From: Shewanella sp. 10N.286.48.A6 | Lineage (GTDB): Bacteria > Pseudomonadota > Gammaproteobacteria > Enterobacterales > Shewanellaceae | Length of the DNA stretch: 64,000 bases | Direction: 5' to 3' | NCBI RefSeq assembly: GCF_002873135.1 | Contig: NZ_MCVI01000020.1 | Span: 176,740-240,739, forward strand | Part shown: positions 18,755 through 32,060 of the stretch, in pieces | Numbering within the stretch: position 1 is the stretch's first letter | How the letters are laid out: each line of letters starts with the position of its first letter | Notes under the pieces: model-generated | Databases searched by the model: none | Told to the model about the DNA's origin: nothing | The model's input: the letters and a program-made list of their open reading frames with translations, nothing else | Made by a program: the position numbers and the translations under genes

Positions 18755-20449
18755 ATGAATCAAACGCTATTTTGTTCACTTAATCATTTTTCTACTTCTC
18801 GCTGTATTCTAAAAGCAATACCAATAGCCATATTGTTAACACTCTCAAACGTAAGTTATGCGCAGGAAAGTATTTTTGTTGAAGATAAAAACAACAAACA
18901 ACTCATTAATTCAGCGGAGCAAAATGTTTTTCAACAATACGGCGTTTCAGAAGATATTTTGAAATTAGGCTTAAGCTCGCTGTCACTAGGTGATCAGCAA
19001 GTTGAGCGTGTGGTTAGAACCTTGGAAGTCGGCGATAAGGTAAAAAGTTCAGATGTGTTTTTGGTTCAAAGTACAGATACTCGCGGTAATATTGATCTGA
19101 GAATTAAATATGACCAATCTAAATTAGATGATAATGAGGATGTCATAAAAACTATCGAACAAATAACTAAAACAGAATATCGCTTGAAAAATTACATGGA
19201 AAGTTATGATAAGTCTTCCGTCGTTGTTGATGAGATATCTGCCAATGAAATAGAAATAAGCTTTAATTACTCTAAATATGGTTTACCGCAAGATATTGCT
19301 TATTTTCGTTTTATGCGGGTTAAGCTTACTGTAGTAAATGGTGTTGCAACCAAAATGGTCATGACCAATTCAAAACCATTTGATTTTGATGCGTTTAGTG
19401 TCGAACATTATCGTCAAGAAGTTGATTTAATGACACTGGTTAACGGACACACAGCCATTGCAAATAAAGTGATTCACGCTACTGGTAAAAAAGGTAACAA
19501 AGAAGCAAGTTATCACGCAACTATCAAGCCCGTGGCATTTTATGATGATGAACATGGTGCATTAGTTTTTGATGAAGCGTCATTAAAAATGGTTTCTGAT
19601 CCGCGCATTCGTGAAGAAAAGGTCGATTTAGATAGACTCTTTCCGTTAATGAGTGATTTAGTTCGCCAGCAAGGTATTGATGTGCCACTGCCATTTGGTT
19701 TTTCGGTCGCTTATCGAAATCAAGATATGGATTTTGGTTTTGATAGTTTTAATATTATGGGGGTAGATTTGGATGAATGGTTTGATCCATCGAGCTCAGT
19801 TGGCACTGTTAATGCTGAAAGTTATTCATTCAGAGCTGATGTCAATATTTTACCGTTTTGGAATATATATGCTTTAGTGGGCAAGGTGAATGTGGATGCA
19901 GTCGTTGATGCCCAATATACCGGAAAACTTAAAGATGTGTTTGAAGATAAGCTCGGGGTTATCGGTGGCAGTTTGGCATGCAGTTTATTAGAAAATCAGG
20001 GCGCTGATTTATGCTCACCAGGAAGAGTCGAAGTGCCGCTACATTTAGAATATGATCTGGCAGGTTTGGGGACAACGCTTTCTGTCGGTTATAAAGAATT
20101 TTTTGCATCTGTTACTGCAACTTACTCTAAAACTCGTCTTGATGGCCAGGATTGGGGAGATGGTATTGTGACTATCCAGCCAATGCTTGGTTATCAATTC
20201 CTTGAGTCGCGAGCACAAATTTTTATCGGCGCAGAATATCAAGGCCTTAAGCCTTCGATGACTGGTAATTTAGGCGATATATTGGGAACCGGTGAAGACT
20301 TTACTTTTGATGTGGGTGTAGGGTTAGAACAATGGGCTTATTTAGTGGGTTTTAATAAACAGATAGGTCGTCATTTAAATTTGACAGGGCTGTACAATAA
20401 AGGTGAAACAAGAAGTTCATTTACTTTAAATTTAGGTTATCGTTTTTGA
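18755..20449 (+). CDS. Unrecognised outer-membrane protein with signal peptide
   Basis: 564 residues; I do not recognise a named family. The N-terminus has a signal peptide (hydrophobic about 20-35, probable cleavage after SYA, giving QESIFVEDK). Residues about 40-300 look soluble, with charged alternating helix and strand. From about 300 amphipathic strands dominate (FGFSVAYRNQDMDFGFDSFN, WNIYALVGKVNVDA, LSVGYKEFFASVTATYS), and the protein ends in SSFTLNLGYRF, an aromatic C-terminal residue as used for barrel insertion. Two cysteines (SLACSLLENQGADLC) may form a disulfide. It stands alone, with a terminator after it. Likely a periplasmic domain fused to a beta-barrel; role unknown. Confidence 0.75.
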   Translation: MNQTLFCSLNHFSTSRCILKAIPIAILLTLSNVSYAQESIFVEDKNNKQLINSAEQNVFQQYGVSEDILKLGLSSLSLGDQQVERVVRTLEVGDKVKSSDVFLVQSTDTRGNIDLRIKYDQSKLDDNEDVIKTIEQITKTEYRLKNYMESYDKSSVVVDEISANEIEISFNYSKYGLPQDIAYFRFMRVKLTVVNGVATKMVMTNSKPFDFDAFSVEHYRQEVDLMTLVNGHTAIANKVIHATGKKGNKEASYHATIKPVAFYDDEHGALVFDEASLKMVSDPRIREEKVDLDRLFPLMSDLVRQQGIDVPLPFGFSVAYRNQDMDFGFDSFNIMGVDLDEWFDPSSSVGTVNAESYSFRADVNILPFWNIYALVGKVNVDAVVDAQYTGKLKDVFEDKLGVIGGSLACSLLENQGADLCSPGRVEVPLHLEYDLAGLGTTLSVGYKEFFASVTATYSKTRLDGQDWGDGIVTIQPMLGYQFLESRAQIFIGAEYQGLKPSMTGNLGDILGTGEDFTFDVGVGLEQWAYLVGFNKQIGRHLNLTGLYNKGETRSSFTLNLGYRF

Positions 20450-20510
20450 TGTATTCAGTGGTAATTCAAGAGCCACCCATTAGCTAACCCTTTAGAGTGT
20501 CAGTTTTAGT

Positions 20511-20541
20511 AAGCACAACTTTTTTAAGTTGTGCTTTTTTG
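20511..20541 (+). terminator. Intrinsic terminator after outer-membrane protein gene
   Basis: Stem AAGCACAACTT/AAGTTGTGCTT with a TTTT loop, followed by a T-run. Confidence 0.88.
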
Positions 20542-20688
20542 TTTTTTGAAACTCAGCAGTATTTTTTTGAACTACCAAATAGCAATTAAGTACTCTTTCA
20601 TCAAATATTTTCATTTAGGCATAATTTTTACTCATTTCTTTGATTAATTATCGTAAACTGACATTAATTAGCTGAATTAGGAGTCGTT

Positions 20689-21174
20689 ATGGCCGGATTA
20701 GAAAGAGAAATTACCTTAAGGTTTTTAGCTGAACCTGCAGATGTGAACTTTGGCGGCAAAGTGCATGGTGGCGCGGTGATGAAATGGATTGATTTAGCTG
20801 CATATGCTGGTGCTGCAGGTTGGAGTGGTAAATATTGCATTACCGCTTATGCTGGTGGTATTCGTTTTGTAAAGCCTATCCATGTGGGCAATATTGTTGA
20901 AGTAAGCGCCAAAGTTATTTATACCGGCACATCGTCCATGCATTTTGGTATAGCGGTTAAAGCGGGTGACCCTAAAGAGCCTGAACGTCATCTTACTACC
21001 CATTGTATCGTGATTATGGTCGCAGTTGATGATGATGGTAAACCTACATCAGTACCTGAGTGGGTCCCCCAAACAGATGATGATATTCGTTTGAGGGATT
21101 CAGCATTACGTTTAATGGATATGCGCAAAAAAATTGGCTCTGAAATGGAAGCCCATGTAAAACCGGCTTTGTAA
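20689..21174 (+). CDS. Acyl-CoA thioesterase, hotdog fold (YciA/BACH type)
   Basis: 161 residues. The hotdog thioesterase core is visible: NFGGKVHGGAVMKWIDLAAYAGA contains the Asn/Asp-type catalytic segment, followed by YAGGIRFVKPIHVGNIVEVSAKVIYTGTSSMHFGI. The family hydrolyses acyl-CoA to free acid and CoA, mostly of medium or long chain; the chain preference is not visible. Single gene with GGAG before the ATG. The next gene, a beta-hydroxyacid dehydrogenase, is 117 bp away and may or may not be co-transcribed. Confidence 0.9.
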   Translation: MAGLEREITLRFLAEPADVNFGGKVHGGAVMKWIDLAAYAGAAGWSGKYCITAYAGGIRFVKPIHVGNIVEVSAKVIYTGTSSMHFGIAVKAGDPKEPERHLTTHCIVIMVAVDDDGKPTSVPEWVPQTDDDIRLRDSALRLMDMRKKIGSEMEAHVKPAL

Positions 21175-21291
21175 TCAATGTATTAGACAAAATTCAATCG
21201 CTTACTCATAAAGCCTGACTCGTTTTGGCTTGTAGCACAATCAACACTATTTTTAATAAACAACCACAATAATAATGAACGAAGGAATGAT

Positions 21292-22164
21292 ATGGCTAAA
21301 GTAGCATTTATCGGCTTGGGCGTGATGGGATACCCAATGGCAGGGCATTTGGCTAACCAAGGGCATCAAGTTACGGTTTATAATCGCACCACAGCAAAAG
21401 CGCAGCAATGGGCAGCGCAATATTCTGGTGAGTTAGCATTGACCCCAAAACTTGCGGCAGTAGAGCAAGATATCGTGTTTACTTGTGTGGGTAATGATGA
21501 CGATCTTCGCCAAGTGGTTTTAGGGGAAGATGGCATTGTTCATGGGATAAAAGCTGGTGCAATTTTGGTCGATCACACCACCGCATCTGCCGATGTTGCT
21601 CGTGAACTGGCAGCCGTGCTTGCTAAGCAAGAGGTTGAGTTTCTAGATGCGCCCGTATCAGGTGGTCAAGCCGGTGCTGAAAATGGCGTGTTAACTGTGA
21701 TGATGGGCGGAAAAGAAGCCGTTTTTAACCAAGTAAAACCGGTCATTGAGGCCTATAGTCGCTGCGCAGAATTATTAGGGGAGGTTGGCGCGGGCCAGTT
21801 AACCAAAATGGTCAATCAAATCTGTATCGCAGGAGTGGTGCAAGGGCTTGCCGAAGGGTTACACTTTGCTAAAAGTGCAGGTCTTGATGGTTTAAAAGTG
21901 GTTGAGGTGATCAGCAAGGGCGCAGCTCAAAGCTGGCAAATGGAAAATCGTTATCAAACCATGTGGCAAGGTGAGTATGACTTTGGCTTTGCCATTGACT
22001 GGATGCGTAAAGATTTAGCTATTGCTTTAGATGAAGGGCGTCGTAATGGTAGCCAGTTACCAGTTACTGCCTTAGTGGATCAATTTTATTCTGAAGTACA
22101 AGCCATGAAAGGTAACCGCTGGGATACTTCAAGTTTGTTAGCGCGTTTAGAAAAAAACCGCTAG
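21292..22164 (+). CDS. NAD(P)-dependent beta-hydroxyacid dehydrogenase family protein
   Basis: 290 residues. N-terminal Rossmann motif GLGVMGYPMAGHLANQG, signature DAPVSGGQAGAENGVLTVMMGG, and the catalytic lysine in GAGQLTKMVNQ. The family includes 3-hydroxyisobutyrate dehydrogenase, tartronate semialdehyde reductase and succinic semialdehyde reductases; the sequence alone does not choose among them, and no valine-degradation genes lie nearby. GAAGGAA gives a good ribosome site. Followed by its own terminator. Confidence 0.92.
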   Translation: MAKVAFIGLGVMGYPMAGHLANQGHQVTVYNRTTAKAQQWAAQYSGELALTPKLAAVEQDIVFTCVGNDDDLRQVVLGEDGIVHGIKAGAILVDHTTASADVARELAAVLAKQEVEFLDAPVSGGQAGAENGVLTVMMGGKEAVFNQVKPVIEAYSRCAELLGEVGAGQLTKMVNQICIAGVVQGLAEGLHFAKSAGLDGLKVVEVISKGAAQSWQMENRYQTMWQGEYDFGFAIDWMRKDLAIALDEGRRNGSQLPVTALVDQFYSEVQAMKGNRWDTSSLLARLEKNR

Positions 22165-22242
22165 ACGCTCTCAATGGTGATAACTTATTAGCCATTGCAC
22201 AATTTTGTCGTTTAAGTTGCGAATTTAGTTTGTTGGTAACAT

Positions 22243-22283
22243 AAAAGCTCGCTGGTATTTAACATTGCCAGTGAGCTTTTTTG
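22243..22283 (+). terminator. Intrinsic terminator after dehydrogenase gene
   Basis: Stem AAAAGCTCGCTGG/CCAGTGAGCTTTT (one G-T pair) with a 12-nt loop, then further T. Confidence 0.88.
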
Positions 22284-23645
<1,362 letters not shown>

Positions 23646-23660
23646 CGGAGCAATATAAAG

Positions 23661-26048
23661 ATGAAATTCAGTGAATCTTGGCTTCGTGAATGGGTTAGCC
23701 CATCTGTAAGCCGTGAAGAATTATCACACCAAATCACAATGGCCGGTCTTGAAGTTGACGGTATTGATGCCGTTGCAGCCGAATTTAGCGGTGTGATTGT
23801 TGGTGAAGTGGTTGAGTGTGGTCAGCATCCAGATGCTGACAAATTACGCGTAACTAAAATTAATGTTGGCGGCGATGAGTTAATTGATATCGTTTGCGGT
23901 GCACCAAACTGCCGTTTAGGCTTAAAAGTTGCGGTAGCAATGGTTGGGGCAGTGCTACCAGGCGATTTTAAAATTAAAAAGGCCAAACTACGCGGCCAGC
24001 CATCATTTGGTATGTTGTGTTCATACGGTGAGATCGGTATTGATATCGAAAGTGACGGTATTATTGAATTACCTGCAGATGCGCCGATTGGTAAAGATAT
24101 CCGTGAATATCTTCAACTAAACGATGCCATCATCGACGTTGATTTAACCGCTAACCGTGCAGATTGTTTAGGTATGGCAGGCTTAGCGCGCGAAGTTGGT
24201 GTATTAAACCGTCAAGCGGTTGCTGAGCCGACGTGGGATCCTGTTACTGCAACTATCGATGATAAAGTTGAAATTAACGTTATTGCAGCAGATGCCTGTC
24301 CTCGTTATTTAGGCCGTGTGGTTAAGAATGTAAACTTAGCGACAGCAACGCCTTTATGGATGCAAGAGAAGTTACGTCGTAGCGGTATTCGCTCAATCGA
24401 TCCCATTGTAGATATTACTAACTACGTATTGATTGAATATGGTCAGCCAATGCATGCGTTTGATTTAGCAGCCTTAAATGGTGTTATTCAAGTGCGTTTA
24501 AGCGACGGCGTTGAAAAGCTTACTTTACTTGACGGTAACGAAATTACAGTACCAAGTGACACCCTAGTGATTGCTGACGATAAAGCAGCCGTTGCCTTAG
24601 CGGGTGTATTTGGCGGTGAAGCGTCAGGCGTAACTGCAAAGACCCAAGATATTTTATTAGAGTGCGCATTCTTTGCGCCTTTAGCCATTATGGGTAAATC
24701 GCGTCGCTTAGGCTTACACACAGATGCATCACACCGTTTTGAACGTGGTGTAGACCCAGAGCTTCAACATAAAGTGATGGACCGAGCTACGCGCTTAGTA
24801 CTTGATATTTGTGGTGGTGAAGCAGGTCCTGTTGCTGAAGCAGTGTCTGAAGCGCATTTACCTAAGCCGGCTCAAATCACTTTGCGTCGCAGCAAGTTAG
24901 ACAAAATTCTAGGTCATCATATTCCTGATACTGATGTAACAGAAATTCTTGAGCGTCTTGGATTTACTGTTGCAGTAACTGCTGACGCTTGGAATGTGAC
25001 CACGGCAACATATCGTTTTGATATGGCCATTGAAGAAGATTTAATCGAAGAGGTTGCCCGTATTTATGGATATAACAATATCCCAAATATTGCACCTGTT
25101 GCTTCATTAAGTATGTCTGATCACAAAGAAGCGAATATTCCATTAAGCAAAGTGCGCAGTGTATTAGTGGCGCGCGGTTTCCAAGAGGCGGTGACCTATA
25201 GCTTTGTTGATCCTAAGTTACAAAACATTGTTCATCCAAATGAGCCAGCAATGATTTTACCGAATCCTATTTCGGTTGAAATGTCAGCGATGCGTTTATC
25301 GATGTTCACCGGTTTGTTAACTTCTGTTGGTTATAACCAAAGTCGTCAACAAGGTCGCGTACGTTTATTTGAAACCGGTTTACGCTTTGTTCCTGATGCC
25401 AAAGCAGATTCTGGTGTTAGACAAGAAGCGATGATTGGTGCAGTAATTTCTGGTGTTCAAAATGATGAACATTGGTCAATGGAATCTAAAACTGTCGACT
25501 TCTTTGATTTAAAAGGCGATTTAGAATCAATAATCGGCTTGACAGTTTCGACTTCTGAATTTACTTTTAGAAGTGCAACTCATTCAGCTCTTCATCCAGG
25601 GCAATGTGCTGAAATATTGAGAAATAATCGAGTCATTGGTGTTATAGGTGCTATCCATCCGAGTTTGGAGAAGCCTTTTGGCCTTAATGGCAAAACAATT
25701 GTTTTTGAGTTAGAACTGGACGCTTTACTGCAAGCCAGTTTGCCGCTAGCCCAGGCTGTATCTAAGTTTCCTGCTAATCGACGTGATATTGCAGTCGTTG
25801 TAGACGAAGAAGTTTCTGCAACTAATGTTATGGATTTGATAAGAAAAGTTGGCGAAAATCAGTTGGTTGGCTTAAACTTGTTCGATGTATACCGGGGTAA
25901 AGGTGTTGACGCTGGCAAAAAGAGCCTTGCAATCGCACTTACATTACAAGACATTACTCGTACACTTGAAGAAAAAGACATCACTGAAACTGTTGATTCA
26001 GTTGTCTCGGCACTTAAGAGCGAGTTCAACGCATTGTTGAGGGATTAA
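23661..26048 (+). CDS. pheT: Phenylalanyl-tRNA synthetase beta chain
   Basis: Beta subunit (editing and tRNA binding), 795 residues like E. coli. N-terminal tRNA-binding OB domain (about 40-150, [24 protein letters not shown]), B3/B4 editing region, B5 domain ([11 protein letters not shown] near its end) and a C-terminal ferredoxin-like anticodon domain ([14 protein letters not shown]). Cotranscribed with pheS and 4 bp before ihfA. Confidence 0.98.
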   Translation: MKFSESWLREWVSPSVSREELSHQITMAGLEVDGIDAVAAEFSGVIVGEVVECGQHPDADKLRVTKINVGGDELIDIVCGAPNCRLGLKVAVAMVGAVLPGDFKIKKAKLRGQPSFGMLCSYGEIGIDIESDGIIELPADAPIGKDIREYLQLNDAIIDVDLTANRADCLGMAGLAREVGVLNRQAVAEPTWDPVTATIDDKVEINVIAADACPRYLGRVVKNVNLATATPLWMQEKLRRSGIRSIDPIVDITNYVLIEYGQPMHAFDLAALNGVIQVRLSDGVEKLTLLDGNEITVPSDTLVIADDKAAVALAGVFGGEASGVTAKTQDILLECAFFAPLAIMGKSRRLGLHTDASHRFERGVDPELQHKVMDRATRLVLDICGGEAGPVAEAVSEAHLPKPAQITLRRSKLDKILGHHIPDTDVTEILERLGFTVAVTADAWNVTTATYRFDMAIEEDLIEEVARIYGYNNIPNIAPVASLSMSDHKEANIPLSKVRSVLVARGFQEAVTYSFVDPKLQNIVHPNEPAMILPNPISVEMSAMRLSMFTGLLTSVGYNQSRQQGRVRLFETGLRFVPDAKADSGVRQEAMIGAVISGVQNDEHWSMESKTVDFFDLKGDLESIIGLTVSTSEFTFRSATHSALHPGQCAEILRNNRVIGVIGAIHPSLEKPFGLNGKTIVFELELDALLQASLPLAQAVSKFPANRRDIAVVVDEEVSATNVMDLIRKVGENQLVGLNLFDVYRGKGVDAGKKSLAIALTLQDITRTLEEKDITETVDSVVSALKSEFNALLRD

Positions 26049-26052
26049 AAGT

Positions 26053-26352
26053 ATGGCACTTACCAAAGCCGAAATGGCAGAACATCTTTTCGAAACACTT
26101 GGCATGAATAAACGTGTAGCCAAAGAGATGGTTGAGTCTTTCTTTGAAGAGATTAGAGAAGCACTTGAAAGTGGTGAGCAGGTCAAGTTATCTGGCTTTG
26201 GAAACTTTGATTTGCGCGATAAAAACCAAAGACCGGGAAGGAACCCAAAAACTGGTGAAGATATTCCTATTTCAGCTCGCCGTGTAGTGACGTTCCGTCC
26301 GGGACAAAAACTCAAAACACGTGTTGAAGAAGCAAATGCTGAAAAGAAGTAG
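26053..26352 (+). CDS. ihfA: Integration host factor alpha subunit
   Basis: 99-residue DNA-bending protein of the HU/IHF family that pairs with Ihf[35 protein letters not shown] and the arm [14 protein letters not shown] are near-identical to E. coli IHF-alpha. Only 4 bp follow the pheT stop, as in E. coli, so it is probably translationally coupled. Confidence 0.98.
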   Translation: MALTKAEMAEHLFETLGMNKRVAKEMVESFFEEIREALESGEQVKLSGFGNFDLRDKNQRPGRNPKTGEDIPISARRVVTFRPGQKLKTRVEEANAEKK

Positions 26353-26366
26353 TTTCACTGTTTAAT

Positions 26367-26396
26367 AAAAAAGCCACTCATTGAGTGGCTTTTTTA
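26367..26396 (+). terminator. Intrinsic terminator of pheST-ihfA
   Basis: Stem AAAAAAGCCACTCA/TGAGTGGCTTTTTT followed by ATTTT. Confidence 0.9.
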
Positions 26397-26529
26397 TTTT
26401 AACAAATTAAGCAAGATTCAAAGTAGCAATTTTACAATATTCAGATGTTGTCCCGCTGATAAATTGGTATTATGGCCAATTCCTTAGGCTCTTTGTTTCA
26501 CTGTGTTAATGTAATCTTTGAGGTTTCTT

Positions 26530-27465
26530 TTGGCTAGACAAGCAAAACATTTCGATCGTCGCTTTACCCTATCTTTATTGCACCCGAAATATTGGGGTAC
26601 ATGGCTAGCCATTATGGTGTTATTTATGTTTGGGGTGATGCCTGCTTGGTTGCGAGATCCTATAGCGCGACTATTAGCCAAGCTGGTACTGTCTTATGCG
26701 AAAAAACCCATCAATATTGCGCGTATCAATATTCAAACATGTTTTCCTGAGAAGTCATCGACTGAGGTGGATGAGTTAATTAACGCCAACGTCGATATGT
26801 TTGTTTTAACCTTGGTATCTCAAGCTGAATTATTAATTCGCTCAGATGCGCATCTAAGGCGTCGAGTCAGTATTACAGGTTTTGAACATGTGCAAGCCGC
26901 GCGTGATGCTGGCCAGCCGATTATTTTTATCATGCCCCATGTATGGCCGATTGATTATGCCGGGCTGCGTTTAAATATCGAACTGCCTATGGTTACCATG
27001 GCCAAAGCTCATAATAACGGCTTATTCAATTGGTTTAGTAATCGACTACGCAGTAGTAAGAATGGCCGCGTTTACATGCGAGAGGCGGGCATACGCGCGC
27101 TAATCACTGAATTAAAGCAAGATAATAGCTTCTTTTATTTACCAGATGAAGATTTAGGTCCTGAGCAAAGTGTATTTGCTCCATTGCTGGCAACAGAAAA
27201 AGCCACCTTACCGGTAGTAGGGCGTTTAGCGCAAGCAGGTAAGGCGCAGGTTTTACCGGTAAAAATTGGTTACGACAAAGCAGCTTACCAGTTTAAGTTG
27301 ACCGTGATGCCGCAAGTTAAGCCTGAAGATATGCAAGGTAAGGATAACGAAGCCATTGCTTTAAATAAAATGGTTGAGCAAGTTATTCAAGCTTACCCTG
27401 AGCAATATATGTGGTTTTTGAAATTCCTTAAAACCCGTCCAGAAGGGCAAGCAAAAATCTATTAA
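26530..27465 (+). CDS. lpxM: Lipid A myristoyltransferase LpxM (MsbB)
   Basis: Adds the last secondary acyl chain to lipid A at the inner membrane, from acyl-ACP. 311 residues from the TTG at 26530, chosen because GAGG sits 6 nt upstream; another TTG at 26518 overlaps that site. One N-terminal membrane helix (about 22-42), then the acyltransferase core with the HxxxxD-type motif in MPHVWPID, YLPDEDLGPEQSVFAPL and PEQYMWFLKFLKTRPEG, all close to E. coli LpxM rather than LpxL. Single gene. Confidence 0.92.
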   Translation: MARQAKHFDRRFTLSLLHPKYWGTWLAIMVLFMFGVMPAWLRDPIARLLAKLVLSYAKKPINIARINIQTCFPEKSSTEVDELINANVDMFVLTLVSQAELLIRSDAHLRRRVSITGFEHVQAARDAGQPIIFIMPHVWPIDYAGLRLNIELPMVTMAKAHNNGLFNWFSNRLRSSKNGRVYMREAGIRALITELKQDNSFFYLPDEDLGPEQSVFAPLLATEKATLPVVGRLAQAGKAQVLPVKIGYDKAAYQFKLTVMPQVKPEDMQGKDNEAIALNKMVEQVIQAYPEQYMWFLKFLKTRPEGQAKIY

Positions 27466-27480
27466 TTTGAATAACTAATA

Positions 27481-27516
27481 AACCAAAAAAGCACTCGATG
27501 AGTGCTTTTTTTGGTT
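27481..27516. terminator. Bidirectional terminator between lpxM and roxA
   Basis: Stem AACCAAAAAAGCACTC/GAGTGCTTTTTTTGGTT with a very short loop; T-runs on both strands between convergent genes. Confidence 0.88.
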
Positions 27517-27560
27517 AAAGGAAAATTAGTGTGGCGCTAAGATGTCACCTTAATTAACGG

Positions 27561-28691
27561 TTACTCTGAAAAGTAATACCAACCTTGATTGATAAGCTGG
27601 GTTAATACCGTCATGACTTGCTGATCATTGAGCCAGTTTTGAAGCTGCGATTGAGTGAGTAGGTGATTATTGGCGATCTCGGCGATGATGTCTTGTTCAA
27701 TCCCTGCGGCGCAAACCACTTCACCATTGATATACAACTGCGCTTGGGTATCAGCCTCTAGGCTTAATACCTTTAAGCCGCCAATACGTTGCATGTTAGC
27801 GCCATCTTCAATGGCTTCCTTAACATCTGTTGTTGAAATTGGCGCTTCAAAGGGATTGATATCGAGTTCAAAACGATTTTGGCTGAGTAACTTACCTAGC
27901 ATAGTTTGGTATTGGGCAGGATCAGTTGCTAATTGAGCCAGTAAATCCATGATCCCTTGCTGCTGAGTTTGACTGACTAGGCCATGGCTTGCAGCTTCTT
28001 CGCTAGAGGTAAATCTATGTTGGCCAGCACTGTTATCAATCAGCGAATCAGCCAACTCAGTTAATAACTCTTGCTGACTTGGCGCTCTAAAACCAATAGA
28101 ATAACTCATTGCAAGACTTAAGGTTTCACCGCAATGAGGGTAGCCTGGCGGAATATATAACATATCGCCTTTGCTGAGCACCACATCAATAATAGGTTCA
28201 AAGTCATCGACTAATGGACTTGATGGATCTCCACCACGGCATTGATGTTCGCCATTATGGCCCACTTTCCAGCGGCGTTCCCCTTCTCCTTGGATCAAGA
28301 ACACATCATAATTATCAATATGTGGCCCAATGCCGCCTTGTGGGGTGGCAAACGATACCATTAAGTCATCAAAACGCCAATCAGGTAAAAATCTGAATGC
28401 TTCAACCAGTGGTTGAGACTCCGGATACCAATGGTTTACCGCTTGCACAAGTAACTGCCATTTGTCATCGCCATGTTCGTCATAGTCTTCAAACGGCCCT
28501 TGAATCACTTTCCAGTCATCGGTTTCAGTTTTAACGATGCGAGAAGAGATATCTTCTTCCATGGCTAGGCCTGCAAGTTCATCGGCCGATATTGGATCTT
28601 CAAATGCCTTAAAGGCATTTTTGATGACTATAGGTTTTTGTTGCCAATATTTACTGATGAACTCAGCAGTATCAAAATTTAATGTATACAT
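27561..28691 (-). CDS. roxA: 50S ribosomal protein L16 arginine hydroxylase RoxA (YcfD)
   Basis: 2-oxoglutarate/Fe(II) oxygenase that hydroxylates an arginine of ribosomal protein L16. 376 residues (E. coli 373). The JmjC-type iron site is H124, D126 (GPHIDNYDVF) and H186 (GYPHCGETL), each one off the E. coli numbering. A C-terminal helical/winged-helix part follows. Downstream of purB on the same strand but separated from it by a terminator, so it probably has its own promoter. Confidence 0.95.
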   Translation of the reverse strand: MYTLNFDTAEFISKYWQQKPIVIKNAFKAFEDPISADELAGLAMEEDISSRIVKTETDDWKVIQGPFEDYDEHGDDKWQLLVQAVNHWYPESQPLVEAFRFLPDWRFDDLMVSFATPQGGIGPHIDNYDVFLIQGEGERRWKVGHNGEHQCRGGDPSSPLVDDFEPIIDVVLSKGDMLYIPPGYPHCGETLSLAMSYSIGFRAPSQQELLTELADSLIDNSAGQHRFTSSEEAASHGLVSQTQQQGIMDLLAQLATDPAQYQTMLGKLLSQNRFELDINPFEAPISTTDVKEAIEDGANMQRIGGLKVLSLEADTQAQLYINGEVVCAAGIEQDIIAEIANNHLLTQSQLQNWLNDQQVMTVLTQLINQGWYYFSE

Positions 28692-28696
28692 AGTAT

Positions 28697-28730
28697 TAAA
28701 AAAGGCGGCAATCCTTATGGAACTGCCGCC
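28697..28730 (-). terminator. Intrinsic terminator of purB operon
   Basis: Stem GGCGGCA/TGCCGCC with a 13-nt loop, followed on the minus strand by seven T. It lies only 6 bp before the roxA start, between purB and roxA, and would force separate transcription or allow read-through control of roxA. Confidence 0.8.
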
Positions 28731-28771
28731 TATCCTTATTCAACAATCAATAGTTGTTATTGAGTGGAAGA

Positions 28772-30163
<1,392 letters not shown>

Positions 30164-30197
30164 TTATTGTAAGTTGGAATATTTGTAGGGTGAATCG

Positions 30198-30818
30198 TTA
30201 ATTATTTTTACGGCTACTGATAGCGGTATCTACAATGGCTTTACGGGCAAAAACTAAGTGACGGCGTTTGCCTCCCAGTTGTCGCCATAAAACGGCACTG
30301 CGCATCGCTGCTAGCAATAAAGCACGAATTTTTTGTTGTACTTGCGGTTGTTGTAAATAAGCTGGATTCCCAGAAATTTGCAATTTAGGTCCCAGTTCAC
30401 TGATGGTATCACTGTAAATACTGGCAAGACTGGCGATGATTTGTTCATCAGTAATCGCAAAATGGTGTAGTTGTCGATGCACTTGGTTGATGCGTTCAGC
30501 TAACATGCCTAAGCCATTTGCTGAGCGAGCCAGTTTGCGCTCCAGTGCTAACATACCAACAAGGTAGCGGGTGGTTTCCACATCCTTGCTATTACCATCA
30601 CCCAATTGGTTTTCAATGAGCTGATAACCTTTATTAAGTGCTTGCTTATCGGTATAGATATCACTAATAGAATCAGGATCTGTGACCATGATGGTGTTCA
30701 GACTTGCAGCAAGTGCGCTTTCATCTGAATCACCATGACGAGCAATATGTTGTACTTGAGCAATAGCTTGTAATATTCCGGCAAACGCCATAGTGCGTTC
30801 AAATAAGACTTGGCTCAC
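30198..30818 (-). CDS. hflD: High-frequency lysogenization protein HflD homologue
   Basis: 206-residue membrane-associated helical protein; in E. coli it binds phage lambda CII and affects lysogeny, while its native role is unclear. The family start [29 protein letters not shown] and [14 protein letters not shown] are clear. Only 3 bp after mnmA and 55 bp before purB, as in E. coli. Confidence 0.95.
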   Translation of the reverse strand: MSQVLFERTMAFAGILQAIAQVQHIARHGDSDESALAASLNTIMVTDPDSISDIYTDKQALNKGYQLIENQLGDGNSKDVETTRYLVGMLALERKLARSANGLGMLAERINQVHRQLHHFAITDEQIIASLASIYSDTISELGPKLQISGNPAYLQQPQVQQKIRALLLAAMRSAVLWRQLGGKRRHLVFARKAIVDTAISSRKNN

Positions 30819-30821
30819 AGA

Positions 30822-31940
30822 CTATCCTCTAATTAAACAATCAATGATTCCGCCGCCAAGGCAGACTTCACCATCATAAAATACTGCAGATTGCCCCGGC
30901 GTTACCGCAGCAACGGGTTCATCAAAAATAACCCTTAAGTTACTGTCATCATCATAAGTCACAGTGCAGTGCACATCTTGCTGACGATAACGAGTTTTAA
31001 CGGTAATTTTTGCTGGTGCGCTTGGGCCTTTGCGGTCAACCCAATGTAATTGATTGACCAACATGCCAGTAGACATTAACCGTGGATGCTTACCACCTTG
31101 GGCCACAACGAGCACATTGCGGGTTAAATCTTTATCAACCACATACCAAGGATCATCGTTACTATTTTTCAAGCCACCAATACCCAGACCTTTACGCTGG
31201 CCTAGTGTGTGGTACATCAATCCTTGGTGGGTACCAATCACTTCACCTTCATCAGCGGTTTCAATATCACCAGGCTGAGCAGGTAAGTAGGTTGCTAAAA
31301 AGTCAGTAAACTTGCGCTCACCGATAAAGCAGATGCCAGTACTGTCTTTTTTATCATGGGTGATTAAGCCCATTTCTTTGGCGATATCACGAACTTGGTG
31401 TTTTTCTAATTCGCCCACAGGGAATAAACTTTTAGCCACTTGCTCATGACTAAGGGTATAGAGGAAATAACTTTGATCTTTATTGCCATCAACACCACGT
31501 AACATTTGAGTTCCGTCAGCACTGTCATAACGGCGAACGTAGTGGCCCATAGCAATATAGTCAGCATCAAGAATTTCGTCAGCGAATTCTAAAAATGCTT
31601 TGAATTTGATTTCTTTGTTACAGATGATATCGGGATTTGGGGTACGACCTGCTTTATATTCCGCTAAGAAATACTCGAAAACATTGTCCCAATACTCTGC
31701 CGCAAAGTTAACTGTATGAAGTTTAATGCCTAATTTATCACAGACGGACTGGGCATCTTTTAAGTCTTCAGAAGCCGCACAATACTCATCGGTATCATCT
31801 TCTTCCCAGTTCTTCATGAACAATCCTTCTACTTGGTAGCCTTGCTGCATAAGCAAATACGCAGAAACAGAAGAATCTACACCGCCGGACATGCCAACGA
31901 TGACTTTTTTACCATTTGGATTGGGAGTACTTAATGTCAT
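30822..31940 (-). CDS. mnmA: tRNA-specific 2-thiouridylase
   Basis: Thiolates U34 of tRNA-Lys, -Glu and -Gln using sulfur from the Tus relay. 372 residues. PP-loop [12 protein letters not shown], catalytic cysteines in [12 protein letters not shown] and [10 protein letters not shown], and [18 protein letters not shown] are diagnostic. 3 bp before hflD, so translation is likely coupled. Confidence 0.98.
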   Translation of the reverse strand: MTLSTPNPNGKKVIVGMSGGVDSSVSAYLLMQQGYQVEGLFMKNWEEDDTDEYCAASEDLKDAQSVCDKLGIKLHTVNFAAEYWDNVFEYFLAEYKAGRTPNPDIICNKEIKFKAFLEFADEILDADYIAMGHYVRRYDSADGTQMLRGVDGNKDQSYFLYTLSHEQVAKSLFPVGELEKHQVRDIAKEMGLITHDKKDSTGICFIGERKFTDFLATYLPAQPGDIETADEGEVIGTHQGLMYHTLGQRKGLGIGGLKNSNDDPWYVVDKDLTRNVLVVAQGGKHPRLMSTGMLVNQLHWVDRKGPSAPAKITVKTRYRQQDVHCTVTYDDDSNLRVIFDEPVAAVTPGQSAVFYDGEVCLGGGIIDCLIRG

Positions 31941-32060
31941 AAAACCTAGAAACCATGAGTGTTTGGGTAGTTAGAGATCATAATGTGGTCGCCGTTAGTG
32001 CATTTCAAGTGCGCTGACAAATGAACCTATAAATCTCCAAAATGTGCGGCGCATATTCTA

